NCBI RefSeq assembly: GCF_004115085.1
Contig: NZ_QXJP01000001.1
Location: 1 to 64,000 of the forward strand
Length of the DNA: 64,000 bases
Direction: 5' to 3'
Origin: Longirhabdus pacifica
Lineage (GTDB): Bacteria > Bacillota > Bacilli > Paenibacillales > DSM-105158
Shown: positions 1 to 7,181 of the stretch, in pieces
Layout: each line of letters opens with the position of its first letter
Numbering within the stretch: position 1 is the first letter of the stretch
Notes under the pieces: generated by a model
What the model was told of the DNA's origin: nothing
Seen by the model: the letters and a program-made list of their open reading frames with translations, nothing else
Database searches by the model: none
Position numbers and translations under genes: made by a program

Positions 1-119
1 GTCTCTTAACCGTAGGGACTACGGGGATAGCCTAATAAACAATTGGCGGTTACGCTGATGTTCTTAGGAATACCCCACTTCAAGCAGCCCGAAAGGGTGA
101 TAAGTGGTGGGTCGTTCAA
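1..119 (+). mobile_element. Right end of an IS200/IS605-family (IS1341-type) tnpB element
   Basis: Bases 3-35 read in frame as the last ten codons of a TnpB protein (LLTVGTTGIA, then TAA), the usual VGTTGI tail of TnpB nucleases. The following stretch ends with the CCCCACTT / AAGTGG hairpin and a GTCGTTCAA tail that resemble the right ends of this family. Directly after it, at about base 119, an ABC transporter frame resumes in the middle of its Walker B motif, so the element appears to be inserted in that gene. The rest of tnpB lies outside the window. The family call rests on remembered features, not on a search. Confidence 0.7.
36..118 (+). ncRNA. Candidate omega-RNA / right-end structured RNA of the tnpB element
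   Basis: In IS605-type elements the guide (omega) RNA overlaps the tnpB 3' end and the right end. Here the segment has a stem CCCCACTT (73-80) with AAGTGGTGG (102-110) around an inner CCC-GAAA-GGG stem (88-96). If it is an omega-RNA, the guide would begin just after base 118 and read the interrupted ABC transporter sequence. This is inference from position and fold. Confidence 0.45.
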
Positions 120-364
120 TATTAGACGAAGCAACATCTAGCCTTGACAGTGAAAGTGAAAGGTTAGTGCAGGATGCGCTTCATAAGTTAATAAAAGATA
201 GAACAACGCTCATTATTGCACATCGTTTGTCCACGATTAAAAATGCAGATCAAATTATCTTTTTAGATCATGGTGAAATAACAGGTGTTGGCACGCATGA
301 ACAATTGATGAATTCCCATGACAAATACACCTTATTCGTACAAACGCAAACGTTTAGTGAATAA
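119..364 (+). pseudogene. 3' fragment of an ABC exporter ATP-binding domain, interrupted by an IS605-type element
   Basis: The translated fragment starts in the Walker B/D-loop region ([14 protein letters not shown]). It continues with the H-loop ([15 protein letters not shown]) and the usual C-terminal stretch ([13 protein letters not shown]), ending about 80 residues later, as expected for the last part of a BmrA/MsbA-type exporter nucleotide-binding domain. The Walker A and signature motifs are absent. The coding frame begins exactly where the upstream mobile-element end stops. The first codons before ILDEA (from a GTG at 104) belong to the inserted element, so the apparent short open frame is a remnant and probably non-functional. 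Confidence 0.8.
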
Positions 365-376
365 GGTGACGAATGA

Positions 377-961
377 TCATGCTGTAGTTAACGCTTCAGA
401 GAAATGATGCTTCATTCTGTATAGTATCAATAGAAAATACAGTGTTGCAACGATAGAGATAAAAATAAGGATATACAGGATCATATCCCATTGCTCATAT
501 ACATTCATTGAAAAAGGATGTAAGATCATGATCAACATTCTGAAGCTGACATAAAAGGTACAGCCTCGTAATAGTATGGAACGGACTTCCTTGTCTTCCA
601 AGGAATAGTTTTGGTACTTGTCCAAAGCTTGGATAAGGAACTGGAAAATATAAAAAATAAGAACGATGTCCATCCATCCAACGATGATGTTATATATGGT
701 AAAAAAATGAATGTCAGCATAAGCGGTACTGCTACCCGTGAACTGTTCTATGTTGATCATATAAGGAATCGTGAGAAACATGAGTATATAGGAAAATAAC
801 CTGACTTTATGAGTAGAAGGGAATGGAGACGATTTTGCACGTGTCATTCCCTTGTAAATAAAGTAATAACCGATGGGGTCAGGTAAGATGTCTATAAAAA
901 TATGAAAATCTACAAAAATAAATACAAAACCATAAAACCACGATTTACAAATGTTGCTCAT
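377..961 (-). CDS. Multi-pass membrane protein, unknown (duplicate A)
   Basis: This 194-residue protein has about five hydrophobic segments. Its N-terminus carries a DILPDPIGYYFIYKG signature between the first two segments; LPD-x-IGY motifs occur in several small Firmicutes membrane proteins of unknown role. It starts two bases after the stop of the 313-residue gene (963-1904), so the two are almost certainly co-transcribed. An almost superposable pair lies at 2733-4254. No function is assigned; a complex with its partner, which has a single membrane anchor, is a reasonable guess. Confidence 0.75.
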   Translation of the reverse strand: MSNICKSWFYGFVFIFVDFHIFIDILPDPIGYYFIYKGMTRAKSSPFPSTHKVRLFSYILMFLTIPYMINIEQFTGSSTAYADIHFFTIYNIIVGWMDIVLIFYIFQFLIQALDKYQNYSLEDKEVRSILLRGCTFYVSFRMLIMILHPFSMNVYEQWDMILYILIFISIVATLYFLLILYRMKHHFSEALTTA

Positions 962-962
962 T

Positions 963-1904
963 CTATTTTCTTCCTCCCTTTGTCTCCGTATAGTAGTTTA
1001 CATCTTCTTGATTCAAATACGGTTTATCCCATACTAAATTGATGTCGTTAAATGATTCACCCGTCGCAGTCTTCCCTTTTATCTTTATCGCAAATTGATA
1101 ATATGCGGGTTTTTTAGGATGGAACTGCCAAAACGTTTCTAATCGATCACCCTCTGCTAAGGTGAAAGGATAAGCGATGTGTGCAACATTCATTCCTTTA
1201 GTTTGAGTCCAACCTATGTATGCATGCTCATATACCCAACTCTGTGGTTGCTCTAGTTGTTCACTATTTTGCACCAACTCCACTTGCCCATTGTCTACCT
1301 GTACTTTTCCTACAACGTTGTGATGGAGTAAGTCTAAAGGTACTTCTATTTCTTCTATGGTAACGGGCTGTTGTGCATAAGAAATGAACTTTTGTTGGGT
1401 GATGTAGCCTTCGCTAGTACCGTTACCAAAAGCACCATGCCCGTTTGGATAGGTACCTTGTATGTGCACTTGCCCAACATTCACATCTGAACTGCTGCCA
1501 TCTTCGTAATGAATGGTCATATGTTCAAACTTCAACTCTCCCTCCGTCTCCATTTTTTCCATTAATGTATAACTTTGCAGGTATAATTCTACCGACCTTA
1601 AATAGTGATAGCGAAACTCCTTGTCATAACTTGGTGAACCATCTTCCATGAAAAAATATGGATCACGATGCACATAAAGGGTGACATCATCGACAGAAAC
1701 GTGTGAAATAATAGATGCATCATTTTTGTTACTTAAATAATATAAACTCATAAGCTGTTGCATGTTATCATGCATATAAAACTCGTAATAATGGTCAAGG
1801 AAAACGGGCTCATCCAATTGCTGTGACTGGAAATACATATAGTTCCCGCCAAAGCTGATCATGTATAGGATGATGCCGATCCATATCCATTTGATTTTCA
1901 TCAT
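963..1904 (-). CDS. Membrane-anchored extracytoplasmic protein, unknown (duplicate A)
   Basis: The 313-residue protein has one N-terminal hydrophobic segment (residues about 5-22) followed by a soluble, aromatic-rich domain that would lie outside the membrane. The motifs FQSQQL-EPVFLDHYYE near the N-terminus and FTLAEGDRLETFWQF near residue 255 recur almost unchanged in the paralogue at 3319-4254. It is the first gene of a two-gene operon with the multi-pass protein downstream. The start (ATGATG) is preceded by a GGAGTG site. I do not recognise a named family. Confidence 0.8.
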   Translation of the reverse strand: MMKIKWIWIGIILYMISFGGNYMYFQSQQLDEPVFLDHYYEFYMHDNMQQLMSLYYLSNKNDASIISHVSVDDVTLYVHRDPYFFMEDGSPSYDKEFRYHYLRSVELYLQSYTLMEKMETEGELKFEHMTIHYEDGSSSDVNVGQVHIQGTYPNGHGAFGNGTSEGYITQQKFISYAQQPVTIEEIEVPLDLLHHNVVGKVQVDNGQVELVQNSEQLEQPQSWVYEHAYIGWTQTKGMNVAHIAYPFTLAEGDRLETFWQFHPKKPAYYQFAIKIKGKTATGESFNDINLVWDKPYLNQEDVNYYTETKGGRK

Positions 1905-2186
1905 TTTTCACTCCTATGTAAGCACTTTTTCTCATGTTGTTAGCCGACATATGATCATACCATAAAAAATGAGCATAAAAGAATCTAATAATGAATTTTA
2001 TGCAGGTAAGTATAGGAAAAAATATTTTTAACAATAGAAATGTAGCATAGTAAAAAACTTAAACTGAAAAATAAATACATATAATCAGAAATTTCAAAAT
2101 TATATGAATTTATGTAAATATTGTAAAAGGTATTTATTTCTTTTTTAAGAAATGATAGTATTATAAATGAAAAATATGGGAGGTGT

Positions 2187-2663
2187 ATGATGTTGAAAAA
2201 GAAAGTTTTAACTTTAGTAGGTGGTACTGTTTTGGCACTTTCTCTACCTCTTAGTAGTGTAAGTGCTGCAAATGTAACAGATGAGGTGCAAGAGAATAGG
2301 TTGTTTTCTGCTACACCAATAGCTGCAAATGAGGTTGCGGCTGCTGCAAAAGATGATTTTTGGTGGTATAACTTTACGTGTTACGGTGATAACACGACGA
2401 TTGGTTCTGGCACTTATTTTAATGGTTCATCTTATGAGAGAGTTGAGATCAAATTTTATGATGATGCAGCAAATTTAGCGGGTATTGAAGTGAAGCTGAG
2501 AGATATTAGCACAAATCAATACACGTACTCCACGGTGCTAGATGGGAGCGAGACGCTTGTTTCTTTACCGTTTGAAGAAGGGAAAAACTATCAGGTGTAT
2601 ATTAAAAAGCCAAGTGGTTCAGATCCGTTGTCTGCAGCTTACAAACGTTACGGTAGAAGCTAA
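2187..2663 (+). CDS. Small secreted protein, unknown
   Basis: A 158-residue protein that probably starts at the second codon (ATG TTG AAA...). It has a clear Sec signal peptide: KKK, then a hydrophobic core ending in VSAA near residue 28. The mature part is about 120 residues, rich in Tyr, Thr, Ser and Asp, and looks like a small beta-sandwich. It has a GGGAGGTG ribosome site and is followed by its own strong terminator. It lies between the two copies of the duplicated membrane operon, which run on the other strand. It could be a secreted effector or an envelope protein; nothing in the sequence decides this. Confidence 0.75.
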   Translation: MMLKKKVLTLVGGTVLALSLPLSSVSAANVTDEVQENRLFSATPIAANEVAAAAKDDFWWYNFTCYGDNTTIGSGTYFNGSSYERVEIKFYDDAANLAGIEVKLRDISTNQYTYSTVLDGSETLVSLPFEEGKNYQVYIKKPSGSDPLSAAYKRYGRS

Positions 2664-2685
2664 ACGTTAAAAAATGTTTTGTATT

Positions 2686-2722
2686 AAAAAAGTAGCTTCC
2701 ATCATAGGAAGCTACTTTTTTT
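2686..2722. terminator. Bidirectional intrinsic terminator
   Basis: The stem AAAAAAGTAGCTTCC (2686-2700) pairs with GGAAGCTACTTTTTT (2707-2721) around a six-base loop. It has a T-run in both orientations, so it can end the secreted-protein gene on the plus strand and the duplicate B operon on the minus strand. Confidence 0.9.
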
Positions 2723-2732
2723 GGTCCTGTAT

Positions 2733-3317
2733 TTATGTGTGTAACTTTGCCATTCTTTGAGGCGAATAGTATGTTTGCGTTCTTTTTAATAATATTAAAA
2801 AATATATCGAAGCAATGAATGACATGATGCCTAATCCCAACATCAATAAACTCATCACATCATATAAGTTAATTAACAAAGGTTGCACAACCAATATACT
2901 CACACACAAAAATATATATATTTGTGATGCTTTCACTAGTTTCTTTTTGAATACGATAGAAGGCTTTTCCTGTATGTTGTTGTATTCCAGCATGCACTGA
3001 AAAATATAGAAAATGAGAAAAATATCAAGCCATCCGATCAACATATCGTAAAAAGAAATGCGCAAGTAAGGCGTAAACAATATACTTCCATATGAAGTTT
3101 GTCCGAATGTGATCATGTTTGGTAGCGATAAAAAGAGAAGCAGTACCGCTAGTTTGCTTACGTTGTTTATCGCGGGTAATGTTACATGTTTTAAGTATGA
3201 AACTCCTTTATAAATAAAGTAGTAACCTATGGGATCGGGCAAAAGGTCTACATAAACATAAAAGTCTATAAAAATAAATAGAAAGCCATAAAACCACCAT
3301 GAACATGCACGTCTCAT
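2733..3317 (-). CDS. Multi-pass membrane protein, unknown (duplicate B)
   Basis: A 194-residue paralogue, identical in length, of the protein at 377-961. It keeps the WWFYGFLFIFIDF opening and the LLPDPIGYYFIYKG signature, while the C-terminal half has diverged more. Again it begins two bases after the stop of its larger partner (3319-4254), so the whole operon was duplicated as a unit. It ends just before the bidirectional terminator at 2686-2722. Confidence 0.75.
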   Translation of the reverse strand: MRRACSWWFYGFLFIFIDFYVYVDLLPDPIGYYFIYKGVSYLKHVTLPAINNVSKLAVLLLFLSLPNMITFGQTSYGSILFTPYLRISFYDMLIGWLDIFLIFYIFQCMLEYNNIQEKPSIVFKKKLVKASQIYIFLCVSILVVQPLLINLYDVMSLLMLGLGIMSFIASIYFLILLKRTQTYYSPQRMAKLHT

Positions 3318-3318
3318 C

Positions 3319-4254
3319 TTACTTATCCCCTCCTTTTACTTCGATAATATGATCAATATCTGCTTGACTCAGCGAAGGATGATCTATGATAGGATCGATA
3401 TCTGCAAAAGGTTCACCTGCTGCTGTCGTTCCTTTAATTTTCATCCCAAATTGATAGTAAGCATATCTGTCTGGACGGAACTGCCAAAAGGTTTGCAATC
3501 TCTCTCCTTCTGCTAAAGAAAAAGGGTATGCGATGTTTGTAATATGGATGCCGTTGAAATTGTTCCATTCATCAAAGTCATAACTGTTTAGCCAAGCAGG
3601 GGCTTGAACTTCTTGATTTAGAATCATATCCATTTGTGGATTATCTACTTTCACTTTCCCCACTACACCTTGATGTAATAAGTTGAACGGTACTTGTATC
3701 TCCTCAATAGTAATGGGCTGCTCTGCATACATCATCGTTTGTTCCCAATGTGTACTACCGCTGCTACCAGAGCGAGCATGCAATACACTTGGTTCCGTAC
3801 GTCTTTCACGTATACGTACTTCCCCGATGTTGGCATTAACACTTCTACCATCGTCGAAATGAACGGTTATCTCTTCAAATATCCACACGCCTTCCTCATT
3901 CACGTGATGTGCTATCACATCGTTAAAATTAGATATTGTCAGCGATTTCAAATAATGATGTCGATACTCCTCCTTATAATACGGTACGGTTTGATTAGAG
4001 AAAAAGAAGAAGGAAGAAGGGTAAGTTTCTGGATACATGATTTCACCATCAATAGTGACGTAAGAAGCAGTTGATGTGTCACGTTTGTTACTTAAATAAT
4101 AAAACGTTAATCCCCAATCGTTATCTACAAAAGGTTCGTAATAATGATCCAGAAAGATCGGCTCTTCCAACTGTTGAGATTGAAAATATATCAAATTTCC
4201 TCCCCAACTGATGAGAAAAACGATAAATCCAACCCATATAAATTTTAATTTCAT
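3319..4254 (-). CDS. Membrane-anchored extracytoplasmic protein, unknown (duplicate B)
   Basis: The 311-residue paralogue of the protein at 963-1904, with one N-terminal membrane segment and a large extracytoplasmic domain. Shared blocks include the YFQSQQLEEPIFLDHYYEP opening, a PITIEEIQVPFNLLH block in the middle and FSLAEGERLQTFWQF towards the end. Divergence is spread along the whole protein, so this looks like an old duplication with both copies kept under selection. First gene of the duplicate B operon, preceded by an AAAGGAG site. Confidence 0.8.
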   Translation of the reverse strand: MKLKFIWVGFIVFLISWGGNLIYFQSQQLEEPIFLDHYYEPFVDNDWGLTFYYLSNKRDTSTASYVTIDGEIMYPETYPSSFFFFSNQTVPYYKEEYRHHYLKSLTISNFNDVIAHHVNEEGVWIFEEITVHFDDGRSVNANIGEVRIRERRTEPSVLHARSGSSGSTHWEQTMMYAEQPITIEEIQVPFNLLHQGVVGKVKVDNPQMDMILNQEVQAPAWLNSYDFDEWNNFNGIHITNIAYPFSLAEGERLQTFWQFRPDRYAYYQFGMKIKGTTAAGEPFADIDPIIDHPSLSQADIDHIIEVKGGDK

Positions 4255-4470
4255 AGTTAACTCCTTTTCTAATGTTCGTTACCTCATATAGCCAAATACT
4301 AGCATAGCATACTTAAAGTGAACATAGTGGGTGTATTTTCTATGTTTGCAATGACAATATCGAAAAAATAACGAAACGTGGTTGTAGCTTGCTATTTCAT
4401 TTACCTATATAAACGAACAGCATGAATGAGTTGCTGACATTACAGCCAAAAGCATATGGAGGTGATACAC

Positions 4471-4920
4471 ATGTCCATACAAGCACATTTTCAAGCAGTG
4501 GCAGATTTTTTGAAACAAATCCACCCTGATAGTACCGTTGTCAACCATCAAAAACCGAACCCATTAGTGAATGCTTGTTATGTTATTCAACATCGTTTGG
4601 ATGGAAGGCAAGTGGATTCTAACTATCAGATGAAAGTGGAGCGCACTTTTGTCATTGATTATTATGATACAAATGTGGATCAAGTGCTGACGCAGATGGA
4701 CATCGTCAGTACGCAACTTTATCAGCATAAAATGCTCACTGTGCAGGGATCGACAGATAAGATTCGCATCGAATCTTTTGCATTTTCCATCCCAGAAGAT
4801 GTGAGCGACATCGTTTGTAGTGGAGTGCTGAAAGTATCACAGCTCATGCCATTTCAGCAGCCGTCATACAGCAAGATGGAAAATATCTTTACCAAATATA
4901 ACAACCTTAAGGAGGAATGA
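4471..4920 (+). CDS. Tail terminator/completion-like protein, module 1 (XkdJ position)
   Basis: First gene of tail module 1. The start at 4471 is chosen because GGAGGTGAT lies seven bases upstream; an earlier in-frame ATG at 4456 has no such site. The 149-residue product has no membrane segment. Its C-terminus (KVSQLMPFQQPSYSKMENI) matches the C-terminus of the protein at 27836-28384, also directly before a sheath gene. In PBSX-like phages small proteins at this place finish or cap the tail. The role is inferred from position and paralogy; the stop is four bases from the sheath start. Confidence 0.7.
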   Translation: MSIQAHFQAVADFLKQIHPDSTVVNHQKPNPLVNACYVIQHRLDGRQVDSNYQMKVERTFVIDYYDTNVDQVLTQMDIVSTQLYQHKMLTVQGSTDKIRIESFAFSIPEDVSDIVCSGVLKVSQLMPFQQPSYSKMENIFTKYNNLKEE

Positions 4921-4923
4921 TCT

Positions 4924-5976
4924 ATGGCAGGAGGAACTTGGGATCCAACCGCTTTGCCTACAAGACCAGGTTTATATTTAAACTTTATCGAAGCTGCGAC
5001 AGCACAAATTCAGGGTGGTGCGCGAGGCACGGTAGCAATTCCCTTAATTAAATATGATGGTACAGCATTAGAAAGTACCGTGTACACCATTGAAAAAGAA
5101 AGTGAAGCCATTGATTTATTTGTCGGATCGGACGCAAGCAAGATAGACAACATTAAGAGCATTCAATTTGCGTTGCAAGGAGGTGCAAAGGAGGTGGTTG
5201 TTTACACGATGCCAGCAAGTGCAGCAGAGGCTGATTATGCTGCAATGCGTGACGTACTGGAGACCTACGCATTCAACGTGTTCACTTTTGACCTTGATGA
5301 TGCTAATACAGCAACACAATATGCAAATACAAAGACATGGACAGTAAACAATCGGAACAATGGAAAACACTTTATGTCGGTATTGGGTAATGACGATGAT
5401 ACGACCGTTCCGTCAACAAAAGCGTATGATGATGACTATATTATTGATTTGAGCAACGGGGTAGAAATAAATGAAAAAATATATACTTCCAAAAATTTTG
5501 CTCCATTTATTGCTGGTTTAGTAGCGGGCACAAGTATTAACAAATCCATCACGTATCAACAACTATTCGTAGATGATGTGAATGCTCGTTACAAAAATAG
5601 CGACATTAATGAGGCATTACAAAATGGTGCATTGGTGCTCGTTCATGATGGTGACAAAATAAAAATCGAGCAAGGTATCACTTCTTCTGGAAACAAAATT
5701 AGAGCTATTCGCGCCAGACAAGCGGTGGCAACGGATGTGATGAAAACTGCTTCCGATTCCTACATTGGGAAATTGGACAACAATGAAGATGGACAGAAAG
5801 CGTTACTTTCCGTTATTACTGCGTATTTAGAAGTACTTGAAAATGCAAACGTACTAACAGATATTCAAGTGCAGCTTGATCCAGATAACCCTTCTGTTGG
5901 TGACTCTGTGTTCATTCTTATTAGCTATAGAGAAATTGATTCTATGGAACGTATTTTCCTCAACGTCAAAGTATAA
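4924..5976 (+). CDS. xkdK: Contractile tail sheath protein 1 (XkdK-like), module 1
   Basis: A 350-residue tail sheath subunit, the contractile outer tube of a Myoviridae-type tail. It opens with AGGTWDPT...RPGLYLNF and GGARGTVAIP, the usual start of PBSX-type sheaths. It closes with a conserved core (GNKIRAIRARQAVATDVM, DSYIGKLDNNEDGQKAL) and a C-terminal strand ending in IDSMERIFLNV, which in known sheaths takes part in the subunit handshake. Residues about 85-185 vary most among the six sheaths of this window. It is the only sheath in module 1. Ribosome site AAGGAGGAATGATCT. Confidence 0.93.
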   Translation: MAGGTWDPTALPTRPGLYLNFIEAATAQIQGGARGTVAIPLIKYDGTALESTVYTIEKESEAIDLFVGSDASKIDNIKSIQFALQGGAKEVVVYTMPASAAEADYAAMRDVLETYAFNVFTFDLDDANTATQYANTKTWTVNNRNNGKHFMSVLGNDDDTTVPSTKAYDDDYIIDLSNGVEINEKIYTSKNFAPFIAGLVAGTSINKSITYQQLFVDDVNARYKNSDINEALQNGALVLVHDGDKIKIEQGITSSGNKIRAIRARQAVATDVMKTASDSYIGKLDNNEDGQKALLSVITAYLEVLENANVLTDIQVQLDPDNPSVGDSVFILISYREIDSMERIFLNVKV

Positions 5977-6055
5977 TCATTTCTTTGCAAAAAGGGATTC
6001 ATTTTACGATGACAATATGTTTCTTCATACTCAAATAACTAAAGGAAGGTGATTG

Positions 6056-6496
6056 ATGGTGGCTTTAGATGCATCTCGTACGATAAATGGAACATTCGGT
6101 GAAGTTTGGCATGATGGTGTGTGGCTTACAAACATTAAGAGCGCAGAAGCGACAGTAGAAATCAATAAGGAAGAAATTCAGCGAGCGGGTACGCGCTGGG
6201 TCGCGCATAAAGTGACGGGATTATCCGGAACAGGAACGATAAACGGATATCGTATTACAACGGAAATGATCGATCGAATCGGGCAAATAAAAGATGATAC
6301 GCAAGGCGCTTATACAACAGAGATCTTAATGAAATTAGCAGATCCAGAATCTTTCGGTGCCTATCGCGTACGTCTCAAAGGCGTGCAGTTTGACAGCATT
6401 CCGTTGATGAATTATGAAGTGGGTTCCATCGTAGAAGAAGAACTTTCTTTTACGTTTACTGGCTATGACATTTTAGATTTCATTATCGAAGGCTAG
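6056..6496 (+). CDS. xkdM: Tail tube protein (XkdM-like), module 1
   Basis: The 146-residue tail tube subunit forms the inner tube driven out when the sheath contracts. The family signature is clear: TFGEVWHDGVWLTNIKSAEATVEINKEE, then RAGTRWVAHK and FTFTGYDILD at the end. I place the start at the ATG at 6056, behind GGAAGGTGAT; GTG at 6059 would match the MALDA start of the two paralogues even better and cannot be excluded. The paralogues at 27359 and 29515 are closer to each other than to this copy. Confidence 0.9.
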   Translation: MVALDASRTINGTFGEVWHDGVWLTNIKSAEATVEINKEEIQRAGTRWVAHKVTGLSGTGTINGYRITTEMIDRIGQIKDDTQGAYTTEILMKLADPESFGAYRVRLKGVQFDSIPLMNYEVGSIVEEELSFTFTGYDILDFIIEG

Positions 6497-6507
6497 GAAT
6501 AAAGGAA

Positions 6508-6546
6508 AGTAGTGGTTTGTCCTCTGTTGGACAAGCCGCTTCTCTC
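6508..6546 (+). promoter_or_regulatory. Hairpin between tube and chaperone genes, module 1
   Basis: GGTTTGTCC (6514-6522) pairs with GGACAAGCC (6529-6537) around a six-base loop, with partial extension outside. It is followed by a pyrimidine stretch and CTTTTT at 6551. It lies at the same place as the hairpin at 29977-30010 in module 2. It may be a partial terminator or an mRNA-end stabiliser that keeps sheath and tube transcripts more abundant than tape-measure transcripts. Confidence 0.55.
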
Positions 6547-6585
6547 TAACCTTTTTATCCATACAATTGACGTTTTGGAGGTCCA

Positions 6586-6993
6586 ATGATGACAAAGACG
6601 ACAAAGAGTACTAAAGGGCAAAACATTTTACAAGCACTACTAGACGCGGAAGTAAAACCACAAGCACAGGTGTACATGAAGCGATTTGATGTGCATTTTG
6701 TGATTGAAGCATTAGATGGAAAAATGATCAATCGCATTCGTGAGCAAGCTAGTTACCCTGTTAAAGGGGGAAAAGAATTGGATGAAGAAAAGTTCGGATC
6801 ATTAATGATCGAAAAAGCATGTATCGAGCCGAAATGGTCTGATCCAAAATTAATAGAAGCATTCGGTCCAACAGCAGTAGATGTCATTGGACAGCGTTTG
6901 CTAGCTGGAGAAATAGCAAAACTAACGACGGAAATTTTAAATCTATCTGGCTTTGGAGATGAGGAAGAGCAAATAAACGAAATAAAAAACTAA
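6586..6993 (+). CDS. xkdN: Tail assembly chaperone, short form (XkdN-like), module 1
   Basis: The 135-residue chaperone is the counterpart of lambda gpG / PBSX XkdN; it helps fold or recruit the tape measure and is not expected in the finished particle. Recognisable blocks are YMKRFDVHFVIEALDGKMINRIREQA, GGKELDEEKFGSLMIEKAC and RLLAGEIAKLTTEIL. It ends with codons ATA AAA AAC TAA, placing a perfect A AAA AAC slippery heptamer (6984-6990) immediately before the stop. The long form made by -1 frameshifting is listed separately. Confidence 0.9.
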   Translation: MMTKTTKSTKGQNILQALLDAEVKPQAQVYMKRFDVHFVIEALDGKMINRIREQASYPVKGGKELDEEKFGSLMIEKACIEPKWSDPKLIEAFGPTAVDVIGQRLLAGEIAKLTTEILNLSGFGDEEEQINEIKN

Positions 6994-7181
6994 TCAAGTC
7001 AGGGGGACTTCCCTTTTTACTGCACGAGATCTTTCAGCGACATGGATTGCCTCCTGACGAAGTGTTAGCCAAGCCACAAGTCGTTCAGCAATTTATGTAT
7101 GGCTCCATGATTTTGTTGCTAGAGGAAGAAGACAAAGAGCGCAGAAGAATGGATCAAGCAAGACGGAAAGGAGGAAGATAG
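6984..7181 (+). CDS. -1 frameshift extension of the tail assembly chaperone (gpGT-type), module 1
   Basis: After the A AAA AAC heptamer (6984-6990) the -1 frame is open from base 6990 for 63 codons to a TAG at 7179-7181, the last bases before the tape-measure ATG at 7182. It encodes SGGLPFLLHEIFQRHGLPPDE early on, then FMYGSMILLLEEEDKE, and ends in RRKGGR. The matching frame in module 2 has the same blocks, so it is coding. It has no start of its own and is expected only as the C-terminal part of a fusion of about 198 residues with the 6586 product. Confidence 0.88.
   Translation, partial: KKLIKSGGLPFLLHEIFQRHGLPPDEVLAKPQVVQQFMYGSMILLLEEEDKERRRMDQARRKGGR

Noticed and set aside
104-118. GTG at 104 as a start of an 86-residue ABC protein
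   Set aside because: Codons before ILDEA come from the right end of the inserted element; the remainder starts in the middle of Walker B, so it is a gene remnant.
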